From Inquilinus limosus_F (GTDB taxonomy: Bacteria; Pseudomonadota; Alphaproteobacteria; DSM-16000; Inquilinaceae): 64,000 nucleotides of DNA. Numbering within the stretch: the stretch's first letter is position 1; each line of letters starts with the position of its first letter. The stretch is from positions 124,001 to 188,000 of the forward strand of contig NZ_JAHVDK010000001.1 of assembly GCF_051487185.1 (NCBI RefSeq). The letters are read 5' to 3'. The translations under genes and the position numbers were made by a program. The notes under the pieces were generated by a model that saw nothing but the letters and a program-made list of their open reading frames with translations, did not search any database and was not told the origin of the DNA. Shown piece after piece: positions 17,197 to 25,564 of the stretch.

Positions 17197-18008
17197 ACCC
17201 CGTCACCCTCGAGCTCCGCGACGTCTCGGTCGCCTATGGTCGCCGGGCGGTGCTGCACGGCATCACCACCCCAGTGATGTCGGGCGGCGAGGTGACGGCG
17301 GTGATCGGCCCGAACGCGGTCGGCAAGTCCAGCCTGTTCCGGCGTATCGCCGGGCTGATCGGCGGCCCGGGCGAAGTGCTGATCGACGGCCGCCCGGCCG
17401 CGGCCTGGGCCCAGGGCGACCCGAACCGGCCTTGCCACCTGCCGCAGGAGACGGCGGTGAACGCCGTCCTGACCGTGCTCGAATCCGTGCTGCTGGCGCG
17501 CAAGAGCAGCGCCGGCTGGCGGGTGGACGACACCGATCTCGACGCCGTCACCCGCACCCTGGCGCTGCTCGAGATCGACGACCTAGCCATGCGCAACCTG
17601 GGCGAGCTGAGCGGCGGCCAGAAGCAGCTGGTCTCGATCGCCCAGGCGCTGGTGCGCGACCCGCGCATCCTCCTGATGGACGAACCGACCAGCGCGCTCG
17701 ACCTGCAGCGCCAGGTCGAGGTGCTGAGCCTGGTCCGCGACCTCGCGCGCAGCCGGGGCCTGTGCGTGCTGATCGCGCTGCACGACCTGAACCAGGCGGT
17801 GCGCTTCGCCGACCGGGTGCTGGTGCTGCAGGAGGGCCGCGTTGCCGCCTGCGGCGAGCCGCGCGCGGTGGTCACCGCCGAGATGCTGCGCCGGGTCTAC
17901 GGCGTCGAGGCGCGGATCGAGTCCTGCTCGGACGGCATGCCGATGGTGCTGGCCGACCGCTCCACCCGCCGACGCCGCATCGCGCTCGACCGGCTGGCGG
18001 CGGAATAG
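17187..18008 (+). CDS. FecE-type ABC transporter ATP-binding protein
   Basis: A 273-residue ATPase with Walker A GPNAVGKSS (alanine where glycine is usual), signature ELSGGQKQLVSIAQAL, Walker B ILLMDEPTSALD and the switch histidine in ALHDLNQAVRFAD. Two in-frame ATGs overlap the permease end, at 17187 and 17193. The latter forms an ATGA overlap and may be the real start, shortening the protein by two residues. It is the last gene of the importer operon, ending at a strong hairpin shared with the convergent ahpD gene. Confidence 0.93.
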   Translation: MAMNPVTLELRDVSVAYGRRAVLHGITTPVMSGGEVTAVIGPNAVGKSSLFRRIAGLIGGPGEVLIDGRPAAAWAQGDPNRPCHLPQETAVNAVLTVLESVLLARKSSAGWRVDDTDLDAVTRTLALLEIDDLAMRNLGELSGGQKQLVSIAQALVRDPRILLMDEPTSALDLQRQVEVLSLVRDLARSRGLCVLIALHDLNQAVRFADRVLVLQEGRVAACGEPRAVVTAEMLRRVYGVEARIESCSDGMPMVLADRSTRRRRIALDRLAAE

Positions 18009-18011
18009 CAA

Positions 18012-18035
18012 AAGGCCCGCCGAACGGCGGGCCTT
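18012..18035. terminator. Bidirectional hairpin between the siderophore importer and ahpCD
   Basis: AAGGCCCGCC-GAAC-GGCGGGCCTT is a perfect 10-base-pair stem with a four-base loop between two convergent genes. Read on the minus strand it is followed by TTTGC, so it fits a rho-independent terminator best for ahpD. On the plus strand the T run is only the last two stem bases. Confidence 0.75.
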
Positions 18036-18058
18036 GCATGTTACCGGAGCGGAGACCG

Positions 18059-18592
18059 TCAGGCGGCCAGCTTCTCCTCGGCGTCGAGAGTGGCGGCGAC
18101 GGCGTGGATCACCGCGGCGATACGGATCACCGCCTGCACCACGTCCTTGCCCACGCCCTTCTTCGCCACGACCTGCTCATGGCTGTCCATGCACATGCCA
18201 CAGCCGTTGATCGCCGAGACCGCCAGCGAATAGAGCTCGAAATCCACCTGGTCGATGCCCGGATTGGCGATCGCGTTCATGCGCAGCCGCGCCGGCATGG
18301 TCGCATAGTCCTTCTCGGACACGAGGTGGGTGAAGCGGTAGTAGATGTTGTTCATGCCCATGATCGCGGCCGCGGTCTTGGCCGCCGATTGCGCCTCGGG
18401 CGACAGGTGCTGCGCCGCCTCGGCCGCGATCGCCTTGATCACGGTGGCGTTGCGCGAGGCATAGGCGCTGGCCAGGGCCGAGCCCCAGATCTGCTGCGCG
18501 GTCGGGCCGGGCTGGGTCAGGACCGAGGACAGGTTGAGCTTCAGATCCTTGGCGTAGTCGGGAAGGCTGGCCTTCAGCGTGTCGATCGACAT
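18059..18592 (-). CDS. ahpD: Alkyl hydroperoxide reductase AhpD
   Basis: A 177-residue carboxymuconolactone-decarboxylase-fold protein that reduces AhpC during peroxide removal. The active site is visible as NGCGMCMDSHE: C131 and C134 with H138, and E119 upstream. This matches the C130/C133/H137/E118 set of the mycobacterial enzyme almost number for number. It follows ahpC by 86 bases. The pair is typical of organisms that use AhpD instead of AhpF as the AhpC reductant. Confidence 0.95.
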   Translation of the reverse strand: MSIDTLKASLPDYAKDLKLNLSSVLTQPGPTAQQIWGSALASAYASRNATVIKAIAAEAAQHLSPEAQSAAKTAAAIMGMNNIYYRFTHLVSEKDYATMPARLRMNAIANPGIDQVDFELYSLAVSAINGCGMCMDSHEQVVAKKGVGKDVVQAVIRIAAVIHAVAATLDAEEKLAA

Positions 18593-18678
18593 GGGGGTCG
18601 CTCCGGCGGGTATCGGGTGTTCAGGCAAAGCGACGGCCGGTCCGGGGTCGGACCGGCCGCACAGAAGGAAGGCGCCGA

Positions 18679-19224
18679 TCAGGCGGCCTTCAGGGTCTCC
18701 TCGCCCTTCTGCCAGTTGCACGGGCAGAGCTCGTCGGTCTGCAGCGCGTCGAGCACGCGCAGGACCTCCTGCGGGTTGCGGCCGACCGACATGTCGTTGA
18801 CCGAGACGAAACGGATGATGTTGTCCGGGTCGACGATGAAGGTGGCGCGCAGGCAGACCTCTTCGGTCTTCTCGAGGATGCCGAGGGCGCGGCTGAGATC
18901 CTTGCGGATGTCGGCCAGCATCGGGATCGGCAGCTCCTTCAGGTCGGCGTGGTTCTGGCGCCAGGCCAGGTGCACGAACTCGCTGTCGGTCGAGACGCCG
19001 TAGACCAGGGCGTCGCGGTCGGCGAAGTCGCCGGCCAGCTTGCCGAACGCCGCGATCTCGGTCGGGCAGACGAAGGTGAAGTCCTTCGGCCAGAAGAACA
19101 CGACCTTCCACTTGCCCTTGCTGGCGGCGCGGTCGATCTGGGTGAAGGCGTCCTTCGGATTGGTCGAGACGACGGCCTGGAGCGAGAAATCCGGGAAGGT
19201 GTCGCCGATGGTCAACATGGGCAT
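18679..19224 (-). CDS. ahpC: Alkyl hydroperoxide reductase AhpC (peroxiredoxin)
   Basis: A 181-residue 2-Cys peroxiredoxin. The peroxidatic cysteine is C53 in DFTFVCPTE, and the C-terminal ELCPCNW holds the resolving cysteine plus a third one. The CPC form is that of AhpD-dependent AhpC, agreeing with the neighbouring ahpD. The start at 19224 gives MPMLTIGDTFPDF, the usual beginning; 52 further open upstream codons run through the divergent promoter and are not used. Expected to be induced by OxyR under peroxide stress. Confidence 0.95.
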   Translation of the reverse strand: MPMLTIGDTFPDFSLQAVVSTNPKDAFTQIDRAASKGKWKVVFFWPKDFTFVCPTEIAAFGKLAGDFADRDALVYGVSTDSEFVHLAWRQNHADLKELPIPMLADIRKDLSRALGILEKTEEVCLRATFIVDPDNIIRFVSVNDMSVGRNPQEVLRVLDALQTDELCPCNWQKGEETLKAA

Positions 19225-19350
19225 CTGGAGAGGCTCCGTGGGTTCTGTCGTAGGCTTCGTGTTTGCGGTGCAGCGGAAATAATTTCGCGCTGCAGCAAGC
19301 AGATAGCAAAGGGGATTCCCATAATCCAATCGATTGTTCCGAGGATTATG

Positions 19351-19365
19351 ATAGGTTGATCCTAT
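19351..19365 (+). promoter_or_regulatory. OxyR-like half-site pair ATAG-N7-CTAT over the oxyR start
   Basis: ATAGGTTGATCCTAT has the exact ATAG-N7-CTAT spacing of an OxyR dimer site, and its last two bases are the A and T of the oxyR ATG. Binding here would repress oxyR itself. The second dimer site expected 7 bases upstream is not well kept, although an imperfect repeat ATAATCC-N15-GGATTAT lies at 19321-19349. Confidence 0.55.
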
Positions 19366-20332
19366 GAAACAGCCGATCACCTTGCGGCAGCTCCGCTACG
19401 TCGTCGCGGTCGCCGACACGCGGCATTTCGGCCGGGCCGCGGCCGCCTGCCATGTCAGCCAGCCCTCCCTCAGCGCCCAGGTGCAGGCGTTGGAGGAGTT
19501 GCTGGGCGGGCCGCTGTTCGAGCGGTCGAGGCGGCGGATCATCCTGACCCCGCTGGGCGAGGCGGTGGTCGCGCGGGCGCGGCGGATCCTCGCGGAGACC
19601 CAGGACCTGCTGCTCGCCGCCCGCGACCGGGCGGCACCCCTGGCCGGCGACTTCCGGCTCGGGGTCATCCCGACCCTCGGCCCCTATCTGCTGCCGCGGC
19701 TGATGCGGATGCTGCGCCGCAGCTTTCCCGATCTGCGCCTGTATCTGCGCGAGGATCTGACCGACCGGCTGGTGGAGCGGCTGCGCCGCGGCGAGCTGGA
19801 GGCGGCGCTGCTGGCCCTGCCGGTTGCGGATGTGAAGCTGGAAGCGCTGCCGGTGTTCGACGAGCCCTTCCTCCTGGCTGTGCCGAGCGGGCACCGGCTG
19901 GCCCAGGCCAACCGAGTGACGCCGGGCGACCTGTCGGGCGAGCATCTGCTGCTGCTCGAGGACGGGCACTGCTTGCGCGACCAGGCGCTGGAGGTGTGCC
20001 GCAGCGCGGCGCGGACGGAGGAGGACGCCTTCGGCGCCACCAGCCTGTCGACCTTGCGCGAGATGGTGGCCGGGCGGATCGGCATCACCCTCCTGCCGGC
20101 CCTGGCCTGCACCGCGCCGACCACGGCCGACAGCGACATCGCGCTCCGACCCTTCGATGCGCCGGCGCCGTCGCGCCGGATCGGCCTGGTCTGGCGCCGG
20201 GGCGCGGCCCGGCGCAGCGAGATCGAGATGCTGGCCGAATTCCTGCGCCGGCACCTGCCGGAAGGGGCCGTGCCGATCCCGCGGGACGAGCTGTCCGGAG
20301 ACGGCGACGCGGAGCCGGACAAGCTTGGCTGA
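19364..20332 (+). CDS. oxyR: LysR-family hydrogen peroxide sensor OxyR
   Basis: A 322-residue LysR regulator that activates peroxide defence genes when oxidised. The N-terminal helix-turn-helix is TLRQLRYVVAVADTRHFGRA followed by VSQPSLSAQVQALE. The redox pair is kept: C203 and C212 in GHCLRDQALEVC, nine residues apart as in C199/C208 of the enterobacterial protein. It is divergent from ahpC with a 139-base promoter region. The C-terminus is about 15 residues longer than usual. Confidence 0.95.
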   Translation: MKQPITLRQLRYVVAVADTRHFGRAAAACHVSQPSLSAQVQALEELLGGPLFERSRRRIILTPLGEAVVARARRILAETQDLLLAARDRAAPLAGDFRLGVIPTLGPYLLPRLMRMLRRSFPDLRLYLREDLTDRLVERLRRGELEAALLALPVADVKLEALPVFDEPFLLAVPSGHRLAQANRVTPGDLSGEHLLLLEDGHCLRDQALEVCRSAARTEEDAFGATSLSTLREMVAGRIGITLLPALACTAPTTADSDIALRPFDAPAPSRRIGLVWRRGAARRSEIEMLAEFLRRHLPEGAVPIPRDELSGDGDAEPDKLG

Positions 20333-20341
20333 GGTCCCCGG

Positions 20342-20932
20342 CTATGCGGCGCGGGCCAGCACCTGCTCCAGGAAACGGGTCTCGGTCTTCGGATCGAACG
20401 GCCACCGCGCCCCGGTCTCGGCCAGGAAGGCTTCGGCCGCGGGGGTGACCTCCTTGCCGCCCAGCCACCACTCGGCCTTGCAGACGACGCCGTCCCGGTC
20501 GCGCTCGACCACGGCGGGCCCGTCGGTGCGGTGGCGCTGATTGTACCGGTACCAGCGCTCCAGCCGGCTGCCATCGCGGCCGTAGTGGACATAGGCGGGC
20601 CCGTTCTCGCGATGGGCTTCGTCGGCCACGAACCACCATTCGAATTTCGGCGTGCCGTCGGGATGATAGACGGTCACCGCGGGCCTCTCGGTCTGGTGGT
20701 AGCGCCCGGCCTGGTACCAGTCCTCGCGGCGCACCGCGCCGTTGTCATGATACTCGACACGCGCTGGCGCCGCGTCGCGGTGCAGGCGATAGCCGGCCTC
20801 GTCGCCGCCGAAGCGCTTGTACCAGCGCTGTTCCATGATCTGCCGGGAATCCAAAGCGTAGATCGTCTCGCAGGAGGTGTCGTCGAACAGTGCGTCCCCG
20901 TCCCGCGGCACCGGGGCTTTCTCAAGCGCCAT
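20342..20932 (-). CDS. Uncharacterised protein with repeated HR-x-DGPA / EWW motifs
   Basis: A 196-residue protein with at least three copies of a short repeat of the form YxxGxxxREDWYxxGRYHQTERPA, seen again as EWWFVADEAHRENGPAYVHY and ERWYRYNQRHRTDGPAVVER. Similar aromatic repeats occur in MORN-like bacterial and giant-virus proteins. ATG at 20932 is chosen because GGAGG lies nine bases before it; an in-frame TTG at 20983 would add 17 residues. Convergent with oxyR (nine bases apart) and preceded by unusually A+T-rich DNA. No function can be assigned. Confidence 0.75.
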   Translation of the reverse strand: MALEKAPVPRDGDALFDDTSCETIYALDSRQIMEQRWYKRFGGDEAGYRLHRDAAPARVEYHDNGAVRREDWYQAGRYHQTERPAVTVYHPDGTPKFEWWFVADEAHRENGPAYVHYGRDGSRLERWYRYNQRHRTDGPAVVERDRDGVVCKAEWWLGGKEVTPAAEAFLAETGARWPFDPKTETRFLEQVLARAA

Positions 20933-20984
20933 CTGCTGGTCCCTCCGCCAGGTCTCGTTGGGGATGAAAAATATGCGTGCCAAG

Positions 20985-21170
20985 AAAGGACATTACAGAC
21001 AAGTCGAATGAATATAACAAAAAAATTTCATCAAAAGAATATAAAATTGTATTCAACTTTCAATACAAGAGATATCCCCTGCGAAGCAGGCAAATCCATA
21101 CAAGACGGCAATTTTTCGCGCTCTGGCGACGGGGCGATGAGCGGACATTGCAGATAATGCAACTCCAGGT
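20985..21170. other. A+T-rich intergenic stretch
   Basis: About 180 bases, very rich in A and T in its first half (AATATAACAAAAAAATTTC), separate the repeat protein gene from the tamB end. No gene, hairpin or promoter can be supported; it is probably the upstream region of the repeat protein gene. Confidence 0.5.
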
Positions 21171-21196
21171 TGCGGCAATGGGTCGCGGCCCTTGCC

Positions 21197-24100
21197 TCAG
21201 TAGTCCCACTCCATCGTTACCCCGACGCCGCCGCCGCTGTCGCCGCCGACCTCGGCCTTGCCTTTGATGTGGTCGGTCACGTCGATCGTGACCGTGGCCC
21301 GGGTGCTGCCGGCATCGATGCCCTGCTCCACCCCGACCCGCACGCCCTTGGTGATGTACCGGCCAAGGCCGATCGCGGACCCGCCGGAGGCGTCGGTGTT
21401 GAAGTCGAGCTGGTCGAGGCCGAGCGACTGCTGGAGACCGCCGAGCAGGCCGCCCGAGCCGCCGCCGACGCCCGCCAGCTCCGCCGCGGCCTGGGCCAGC
21501 TGGATCGCCTGGGTCGGGCTGAGCTCGCTGGTGGCCTGGCCGAACAGCAGGCGCGCCAGCACCTCATCCTGCGGCAACTCGGGCGACGAGCTCAGCGTCA
21601 GCTCCGGCTTCGAGGCATAGCCGCCGACCTGAATATAGGCGATGACGTCGCCGGCTCGGGTCGAGGCCAGAAAGTCCAGCCGCGGGTCCATCACGCCGCC
21701 ATCAAAGCTGAGATTGCCGTGCTCGAAGTCCAGGCGCTGGCCGAACTTCGAGATCTGTCCGCGGCGCATTTCGAAGTTGCCCTGGATATCGGGGGTGGAG
21801 GTCGTGCCGACGATGTGGAGCTGGCCTTGCATCTCGGCGTCGATGCCCTGGCCGCGGACATAGAATTGATTCGGCGAGTCGACGGTGACATCGAGCCGGA
21901 TTTGGGAGGGAGGTTTCTGCGGCTGGTTTCGGTTCCGGGATGGCGGTGGCGCCGTGTTGAGGGCAACGCCCTCCGCCTTCATCCGGGCTGCGATCTCCGG
22001 CGGCACGTTGATCTGGCGCACCGGGATCGGCGTTACCGAGACGGGGAAGCTGTCCGGGATGTGGATGATCGCATTGCGGATCCTGATCGAACCTTGGAAC
22101 AACGAGTCGGCCGACAGGTCGCCGGATAGGGAAAGGTCGCTGTCGGCATGGACTGTCGCCAACTCGCTGGAGACCAGCAGCGCGTTGCTGGTCTGGATCC
22201 TCAGGTCGACCGGCAGGCTGCCACGCGGGCCCAAGGTGACGCTGCCGCTGCCGGTGACGGTGCCACCGCCCGGCGTCTTCGCCGACAGGCTGGTCAGGCG
22301 GAAGCTGTCGCCGGCGCCGGTGACCGTGGCATTGATGTTCTGCAGCCGGACGCCGTATTCCGAGTTCTGGTAGCTGCCGTTGCGCAGGGTGACGGTGCCG
22401 GAGGCCTGGGGCCTTTCGGGCGTGCCCTCGACCCTGATGTCGAGCGACAGCGGGCCGCTGATGCGGTCGGCGCCGGCGGCCAGGAAGTCGTTGAACATCG
22501 CCAGCTCGACCTGGCCCTTGGCCGAGGCCGAGAGCGGGCCGCCGCCCAGCGGCACCGCCCCCTGCAGGTCGAGCCGGGCGCGCCCGGCGGTGACCCGGCC
22601 GGTGACGGTGACGCGGCGGCTGCCCAGAGTGCCGTCGGCGGTGGCGTCCACGGCCGGCAGGCCGGCGGTGTCGATGCCGCCCATCTTGGCGCCGGAGACC
22701 TTCAGCGAGAACTTGCCGCCCGGGTCGGCGGCGCTGCCGGTGATGGTGGCGTCGCCGTCAAGCCGGCCCTGCAGGTCGAGGCCGGGGCTGGCGATCGAGG
22801 CCAGGCCGAGCGGCAGCCGGGCGATGCGGGCGCGCAGGTCCAGCGCGTCTCCGGCGCGGCCGGACAGGGTGACGCTGCCGCCGCCGCTGACGGCGAGGTC
22901 GATGGTGCCGAGGTCGACGCCCGCGGCGCCGGCGCGGATGGTGGCAGGCTTGCTCAGGGTGACGGACTGCCCGGACTGGCGGATCGCCAGGCTCTTCAGG
23001 CCGACCACGGTCTCGGCCCCGTTCAGGCCGATATCGGCCGCCATGTCGGCGGTGCCGTAGCCGGTCGCGGCCTGCAGCCGCAGCGCCAACTGCTGCATCG
23101 TGCCGGCGACCGTCAGCTCGGCCCGGCTGATCGGGGTGCCGCTGGCGGTGGCGTTGGTGACCAGCAGCCGGCCGTCCTGGATGCGCCGGCTGTCGGCCAT
23201 CGGGTCGAGCACCGTCCCGGTCAGCCGGATCTCGCCGAGCTGGGCCTGGTCGGCATAGGCGACGCGGTGGGCGGTCAGGTCGATCTTGGCCCCGGCCGCG
23301 GGGTCGAGTGACAGGGTTGCGTCGAGCCGGCCGCGCAGCGCCTGGCCGATGAAGGCGCCGACGACGCCGAGATCGGCGACGGCGAAGCGGACCGTGCCGC
23401 CGACCGGCTTGCCGTCCGCCGCCACCGCGGCGTTGCCGTCGGCCTTGATGCCGGCGACGTCCAGCACCAGCGTGCTGACATCGATGCCGCCGTCGGGCTT
23501 CTGGCCCAACACGATGTTGCCGGTGGCCGGCTTGTTGTCGACCGTGCCGGCCAGCTTCACCGTGCCGGCGGGGGCAGAGGGCAGGCCGGCGGCGTCGATG
23601 TCGACGGTCATGTGTTCGATAGTATGCCCGACGCTCTTCACCCCGTCGGCGACGACCTGGCCGCGGACGCCGAGCGCGCCGATGCTGCCGGACAGGGTGG
23701 CGTCGACCGACACCGCGCCCTCCACCCCGGGGGCGACCGCGGCGAGCGAGCCGAGCGCCGCCTTGATCCTGCCCTCGATCGCGTCGCCGTCCAGGGACCC
23801 GGAGGCGTCGAGCGAGGCCTTCTCGCCCTTCACGCTGATGCCGGAGACGGTGATCTTGCCGCCGGCGTCGCGCTCCACCCGGCCGGTCAGGGTGGTGCGC
23901 TGCCCCAGCACCGCGGCAGTGGGCGTCGCCTCGACATTCGCCTCGCCGATGGTGCCGTCCCATTCCAGGGTGGCGGTGCCGTCCGCGGCCAGCATCGGCC
24001 TGACCGTCAGGTCGAGATTGCCAGCGATCTGTTGGCCGACCAGTCCGGAGAAGTGGCCGAGATCGGCGGCAGTCAGGCGCAGCGTGCCATCGCCGGAGGG

Positions 24101-25564
24101 CACCATCGCGTCGCCCCGGCCGCTGGCGGTCAGCACGGCGTTGTCCAGCCGGGTCTCCAGCCGGTCGATCACCGCCTTGCCGGACTGGGTGGCGCTGCCG
24201 TCGAGGCTGAGCTGCAGGGTGTGCCCGGCCGCCGTCTCGAGCACCGGGTCGCCGAGCGCGAGGCCGTCGGCGGAGGCGGTGACGCGCAGCCCGATCGGGG
24301 CCTCGGGGTCGGAGAGCGGGCCCTGCGGCGTCGCCGTCAGGTCGACCGCCAGCGTGCCGGCGCCGTAGGGATCCTGGCGCAGCCCGGCGCCGCGGATCGC
24401 GGCCACCACCACCGGCGCGTCCAGAGCGCCCTTGGCGGTGCCGTCGATGGTCAGCGACTCCCAGCCGGTGCCAGGCGGCAGCAGCGTGGCGAAGCCTGCG
24501 GCGGCGCCGGCCTGCAGCTTGTAGGCGAGATCCACCTGGTTGCCGGTCGGATTCACACTGCCGGTCACCGAGACGCTGCCGGCCGCCGCCGCGGCGTCGA
24601 GCTGCCGGATCGTGATCGGGCCGGCATCGGCGATCTCGGCTTCGGCCTTCAGCGTCGTGCGCCCCTGCAGCAGTGGGGCGGCAGTGGCGGCGAGCGCGGC
24701 CGGGACCAGCCGGGCCGCGTCGGCGTCGAGATCGATGGTCAGGCGCCGGCGACCCTCGCCCGGCTCGATCCGCACCTGGCCGTTGACGCCGCCCAGATCG
24801 CCGACCTTGCCGGCCAGGGTGGCGCGCCAGTCGCGCAGGGTGCCGGTGCCGTTGAGCCTGATGTCGACCGGCGGCTGCTCCGGGAACTGGGCCATGGTGG
24901 CGATGACGCCGCCCGGCGGCTCCTGCACCGACACGGCGACGTCGAGCTGCTCGGTCGACGGGATGAAGGCCAGCCGGGCGGTGATGTCGCCGGCCGACCC
25001 GTCCAGCCGGCGGACGGCGAGATTGGCCGCCAGCCCTTGCGACGGATCCCCCAGCCGGGCGTCGCCGGCCACGTTCAGCGCCGCCGCCATCCCGGCGACG
25101 GCCGGGCCGATCGCGATCCGCTCGACGTTCAGCCGGTCGAGCCGGATGTCGACCGGCAGCCGCGGCAGCGAGAAGCCGCCCGGGCTGGGCTCGGGCTCCG
25201 GCTCGGCACCGCCGGCGGGCAGGCGGTCGACCGTGACCGTGCCGGCCTCGACCGCGTCGATCCGCAAGGTGCGGCGCAGCAGCGCCGTCGGGCTCCAGGC
25301 CATCCGGGCCCAGTCGACCGTGATCATCTTGCCGGCCGGGTCGGACACGGCGACGTCGCGCACGGTCATGTCGAAGGGCACCAAGCCCTCGATCGCGCCA
25401 ACCGAGACCTGCATCTCCGGCGAGCTGGCCAGGCCGCCAGCCTGGTCGGCGATCAGGCGCTTGCCCGGGCCGGTCTGCGCCGCCGCGAACACGATCAGCA
25501 GCAGCGCGATGGGCAGGCCGATCACGACCGCGAGGAGGATGAGGAGGATGCGCAACGCCCGCAT
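21197..25564 (-). CDS. tamB: Translocation and assembly module inner-membrane protein TamB
   Basis: A 1455-residue AsmA-like protein that bridges the periplasm and works with TamA in inserting outer-membrane proteins or moving lipids. It has one N-terminal membrane anchor (LLILLAVVIGLPIALLLIVF) and then long beta-strand repeats with the pattern VxVxGxVxxxGxxxLD. The C-terminal DUF490 domain begins around residue 1100 and ends with EVGGDSGGGVGVTMEWDY, typical of the family. The ATG shares a base with the tamA stop (TGATG), so the pair is translationally linked. Confidence 0.95.
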   Translation of the reverse strand: MRALRILLILLAVVIGLPIALLLIVFAAAQTGPGKRLIADQAGGLASSPEMQVSVGAIEGLVPFDMTVRDVAVSDPAGKMITVDWARMAWSPTALLRRTLRIDAVEAGTVTVDRLPAGGAEPEPEPSPGGFSLPRLPVDIRLDRLNVERIAIGPAVAGMAAALNVAGDARLGDPSQGLAANLAVRRLDGSAGDITARLAFIPSTEQLDVAVSVQEPPGGVIATMAQFPEQPPVDIRLNGTGTLRDWRATLAGKVGDLGGVNGQVRIEPGEGRRRLTIDLDADAARLVPAALAATAAPLLQGRTTLKAEAEIADAGPITIRQLDAAAAAGSVSVTGSVNPTGNQVDLAYKLQAGAAAGFATLLPPGTGWESLTIDGTAKGALDAPVVVAAIRGAGLRQDPYGAGTLAVDLTATPQGPLSDPEAPIGLRVTASADGLALGDPVLETAAGHTLQLSLDGSATQSGKAVIDRLETRLDNAVLTASGRGDAMVPSGDGTLRLTAADLGHFSGLVGQQIAGNLDLTVRPMLAADGTATLEWDGTIGEANVEATPTAAVLGQRTTLTGRVERDAGGKITVSGISVKGEKASLDASGSLDGDAIEGRIKAALGSLAAVAPGVEGAVSVDATLSGSIGALGVRGQVVADGVKSVGHTIEHMTVDIDAAGLPSAPAGTVKLAGTVDNKPATGNIVLGQKPDGGIDVSTLVLDVAGIKADGNAAVAADGKPVGGTVRFAVADLGVVGAFIGQALRGRLDATLSLDPAAGAKIDLTAHRVAYADQAQLGEIRLTGTVLDPMADSRRIQDGRLLVTNATASGTPISRAELTVAGTMQQLALRLQAATGYGTADMAADIGLNGAETVVGLKSLAIRQSGQSVTLSKPATIRAGAAGVDLGTIDLAVSGGGSVTLSGRAGDALDLRARIARLPLGLASIASPGLDLQGRLDGDATITGSAADPGGKFSLKVSGAKMGGIDTAGLPAVDATADGTLGSRRVTVTGRVTAGRARLDLQGAVPLGGGPLSASAKGQVELAMFNDFLAAGADRISGPLSLDIRVEGTPERPQASGTVTLRNGSYQNSEYGVRLQNINATVTGAGDSFRLTSLSAKTPGGGTVTGSGSVTLGPRGSLPVDLRIQTSNALLVSSELATVHADSDLSLSGDLSADSLFQGSIRIRNAIIHIPDSFPVSVTPIPVRQINVPPEIAARMKAEGVALNTAPPPSRNRNQPQKPPSQIRLDVTVDSPNQFYVRGQGIDAEMQGQLHIVGTTSTPDIQGNFEMRRGQISKFGQRLDFEHGNLSFDGGVMDPRLDFLASTRAGDVIAYIQVGGYASKPELTLSSSPELPQDEVLARLLFGQATSELSPTQAIQLAQAAAELAGVGGGSGGLLGGLQQSLGLDQLDFNTDASGGSAIGLGRYITKGVRVGVEQGIDAGSTRATVTIDVTDHIKGKAEVGGDSGGGVGVTMEWDY

